Source: Fennellomyces sp. T-0311
Lineage: Eukaryota > Mucoromycota > Mucoromycetes > Mucorales > Lichtheimiaceae
DNA length: 64,000 nt
Assembly (NCBI GenBank): GCA_025266875.1
Contig: JALLLT010000006.1
Coordinates: 434,001-498,000 of the forward strand
Direction of reading: 5' to 3'
The notes beneath the pieces were generated by a model. It was not told where the DNA came from and did not search any database. It saw nothing but the letters and a program-made list of their open reading frames with translations. The translations under genes and the position numbers were made by a program. The stretch's first letter is position 1, and each line of letters starts with the position of its first letter. Positions 60,017-64,000 of this stretch are shown in pieces.

Positions 60017-60911
60017 ATGACATCGCTTTCAGCCAACACCAAGGTAAGAAAAAAGGTTCAACTCGATCGCTCAATCGGCTGTTGACCTCCTTTTTTGTCT
60101 GTAGCGGTTGTATATAGGGAACTTTGACTCTACTGTCGACGAGTGAGTTCGCCAAAAGCCAATCGCGTAATCAAAACTAATCAGGCTTCCGCAGATACGC
60201 CATTATCAAGCTATTCGAAGCGTATGGCAAAATCACTTTTCTAGATTACATGTTTCATTGGAATGGACCGAAAAAAGGACAACCACGAGGCTACTGTTTT
60301 CTCGAATATGAAAAGAAGGAAGTGCGTGTGGAATATATGCAGTATTGAAGAAAAGCAGTTTCTAACGCAAAAGCAATAGGAAGCACTCAACGCTATCAGC
60401 GCATTGCATAGAAAAGTGATCAAGGGACGGCCACTCGTTGTATCGTTTGCTTACATGGTAATTCAAGTGTGAATGTATGCGTGTGTGACACACAGGCTCA
60501 AATGTTATGCAGAATGAGCAGGACGACCGGCGCGGTCAAACGTCTTCGGGAGCAAATAGGCCGAACGCATTTACAATATTGCGAACCCAGCGAATGGCAA
60601 ATGCGAGGTAACAGAAAGCATTGTTCAGCCTTTTCGTCTTTTGATTCAAGTCGGGTTTCTATAGCACCGATGCCAAAATACAAGCAATCGAGCGCAAACT
60701 GGCAACCTTGCAGAGCAGATCCACTTTACCCTCTGCCACTCTGAAATCGTCTCCTTCATTATCCTCCGCCTCCTCGTCTCACTATCAGTCTAAATCCATA
60801 CGTTCCGCATTATCCACTGAAGCCACCCACCACCACACCAACATGAAATCCACCAAAGAATCATCTTCGCCCTCGACGTCATCTCCAGCCCGTCGCTACA
60901 AGCCTTATTAG
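60017..60911 (+). CDS. RBM18: RBM18-like single-RRM protein
   Basis: Exons 60017-60043, 60105-60142, 60195-60321, 60380-60457, 60513-60607 and 60665-60911; 203 aa. The N-terminal RRM reads RLYIGNFDSTVDEYAIIKLF (RNP2), then FLDYMFHWNGPKKGQPRGYC with FLEYEKKE (RNP1), then LNAISALHRKVIKGRPLVVS and FAYM. The 'F.hF..GP..GQPRGYCFV.F' arrangement is specific to RBM18. The second half is Ser/Thr-rich and disordered. RBM18 function is poorly known; an RNA-related nuclear role is likely. It is head to head with ROMO1/MGR2, with 153 bp between start codons. Confidence 0.9.
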
Positions 60912-61288
60912 CAAACCCGCATATTCCCTCCTCTGCATTACACGTGTACAGTTATTTTGTTAATCATCATAAAGTCATTGAGTGTTTCATTCATCCTGGT
61001 GGTGCTATACCTATCGATAAAAAGCCATGAACAGAGAAACGGTGACCATGGTGACAGATTAGATGTACGCATAATTCAGGTCGATCGGCCCTAGATGCCG
61101 GTTTGTGTGTGAGACTTATCGTCATTCGGCACCTTAGTCCGACTGGTGCGGCGCATATATCCACGCTGTCAATGCTTGTCCCACCAAACGCATGATGTAC
61201 ACACAGATAACCCTTCAGATATGGATTGATATGAATGATATATTGTTTAAATGTATACTTTTTTTTTACAATTTAGCAAATAAACAAT
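60912..61288. other. intergenic interval, convergent 3' regions
   Basis: 377 bp between the RBM18 and CBR1 stop codons; no other feature was recognised. Confidence 0.5.
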
Positions 61289-62521
<1,233 letters not shown>

Positions 62522-64000
62522 TTTTTTTTTGGAGTTGTTTGCGGTTGTCAAAATTTGGGTGTGTGATGAGGGAAGAGAGCCTCGCATTTTGTCAGTGACC
62601 GCATCTTCTTTTGTATCACCGGAGTAGGAAGCCTGTTATCATATGCTATCCTCCTGGGAGCGCCGGATTGCCCGAATAAAATTCTCACTGGCTTGAAACC
62701 AATCAGTCCCGTAGAAAGAAGCATCACCATGGCTTGCGTACAAAAGTATATCTCCCTCCTTTCATATCCAGAAAAAAGCGCCGTGGCGCCGATCGGGAAC
62801 CGACCTCTCCCCCAAAAATTAGGGAATCTTTGTTCACGCTCTTTCTATTTCCTTTGACTAAAGACAATATCCAGAAAAAGCAAAAAACCTATTTTGTCAG
62901 AATGTTGTCGGTCTCCAAGGTAATGGTCTGTGGTTTTTAGTAGCTATGGAAATCGATCAGAGCACGGTTCACCTTTGGTTACCCGAGTGATTTCCGGATG
63001 TTACCCTTGTCGATGTAGCTGACTGACAGCATGAAATGAAAAAACTGCATGATACTTTGAGGAAGTGCGGTTTTTCAGCCATGTATAAATAACAAATCAA
63101 GCATTTACTTGTAGTAGAGCCATTGCATTATTATTTTTCGATTTATTTATAGTACTTTTGTGACAACGCAAGCTTACTTTTTTTACATCTGTACGTATCT
63201 TGCTTATAAGCGTTGAGAAACGTAGGCCAAAGTCACAGCCTCAAATATTCAGGAATTGAAATTGTTCCAAAAGATTTCATGCATTAGCAGGTAGCAACAT
63301 ACATCTCTCACGATACATACCTAGTAGCAGAATCAATGGCGTGATGTCCCATTGCAGCATCTATGCATATACCAAATATGGGCATATCCATTACAATTTT
63401 TAACTAGCTGGTGAGAGTGGCGTACCCCGATGTAATGTTCTCACGCAGTGCGTTTGAAACCCAAGTGACAAAGACCGATGAATTTTTCTGTGCAACCAAC
63501 AAAAGTGTATCCATCCAATGCATTATAGATTTTGCAATCACACATTTATTTTGAATAGCATCTACTTTGATCATTTATGACCTTTTGGCACACCCACGTC
63601 TGACAAACGATGCTTTAAAGCGGGTATTGGGAGCCAACAAGTCAATTCTATCTCTGGAAAAGTAGACCCCGATGTGCAATGTGACAAATACTCGGGATCG
63701 GCAGGATTTTATGGGCTGGGTATTACAACTCTTTTTGATGCTAACTATTTGAGATACAAACACTGATCTAACGAGGAACTTATAGTAAGTATAAGTCATC
63801 CGCTTGCGTTGAGTACGTTCCTGCCCTTGTGTACACACGGCCTGTGGTCACTACAATTGAATGGTCGAAGCAAACACATGGCACAAATCTCAACCATGTA
63901 CTAGTCTTGGTTCGAGCAGCTATTCGTTTGCTGATGATATATACAAATGTAAAATATCGGCAAGCATGTGGAGAGACGTGCAAAGGTTAGGATTCCTTAA
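62522..64000. other. gene-poor end of window
   Basis: About 1.5 kb upstream of CBR1 without a recognisable gene. Short frames (62734-62940, 63575-63838) have no motif, and no repeat was recognised. Confidence 0.4.

Overview
The window looks like nuclear DNA of a filamentous fungus, most likely a Mucoromycota/Mucorales species; genus is not determinable by eye. The evidence is short spliceosomal introns (mostly about 50-65 nt, GT...AG, with CTAAC/CTAAT-type branch points), fungal proteins (Svf1, Cfd1, a Fun19/Laf-type SWIRM protein, a fungal-type phosphoketolase, kynureninase, Tho2, Igo1) and F-box/leucine-rich-repeat-like sequences. No tRNA, rRNA, CRISPR or prokaryotic operon structure was seen.

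Layout. 1-982: 3' end of a gene with a possible HAM1-like (BPI/lipid-transfer-like) C-terminus. 4.1-5.7 kb: divergent three-RRM protein related to Pub1/TIA-1. 7.9-12.8 kb: kynureninase (+), a GT32-like membrane glycosyltransferase (-) and UDP-glucose pyrophosphorylase (-). 14.2-15.9 kb: eroded LRR/F-box-like sequence (-). 16.4-30.8 kb is a compact housekeeping block: DUS4 (+), CFD1 (-), THO2 (-), a monocarboxylate-transporter-like MFS protein (-), phosphoketolase (-), IGO1 (+) and a SPRY protein (-). 36.1-47.0 kb: SWIRM protein, small bHLH protein, SVF1, a tryptophan-motif disordered protein, and two head-to-head flavodoxin-like (WrbA/Pst2) paralogues. 54.1-58.1 kb: F-box/LRR remnants. 58.2-62.5 kb: Myb/SANT-like coiled-coil protein (+), ROMO1/MGR2 (-) head to head with RBM18 (+), and cytochrome-b5 reductase (-).

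Between the dense blocks are long stretches with no recognisable gene (1.0-4.1, 5.7-7.9, 30.8-36.1, 37.0-39.6, 47.0-54.1, 62.5-64.0 kb). They hold small tandem repeats, a 24-bp minisatellite and one probable Harbinger-type MITE.

The genes are mostly unrelated housekeeping functions: NAD/tryptophan metabolism, sugar nucleotides, tRNA modification, Fe-S assembly, mRNA export, carbon metabolism, stress and redox. I see no dedicated gene cluster. The most unusual single observation is a predicted 2-nucleotide micro-exon in the transporter, flanked by two canonical introns of about 52 nt. Exon boundaries were derived by hand from splice motifs, frame continuity and family conservation; all phases close, but no transcript data were available.
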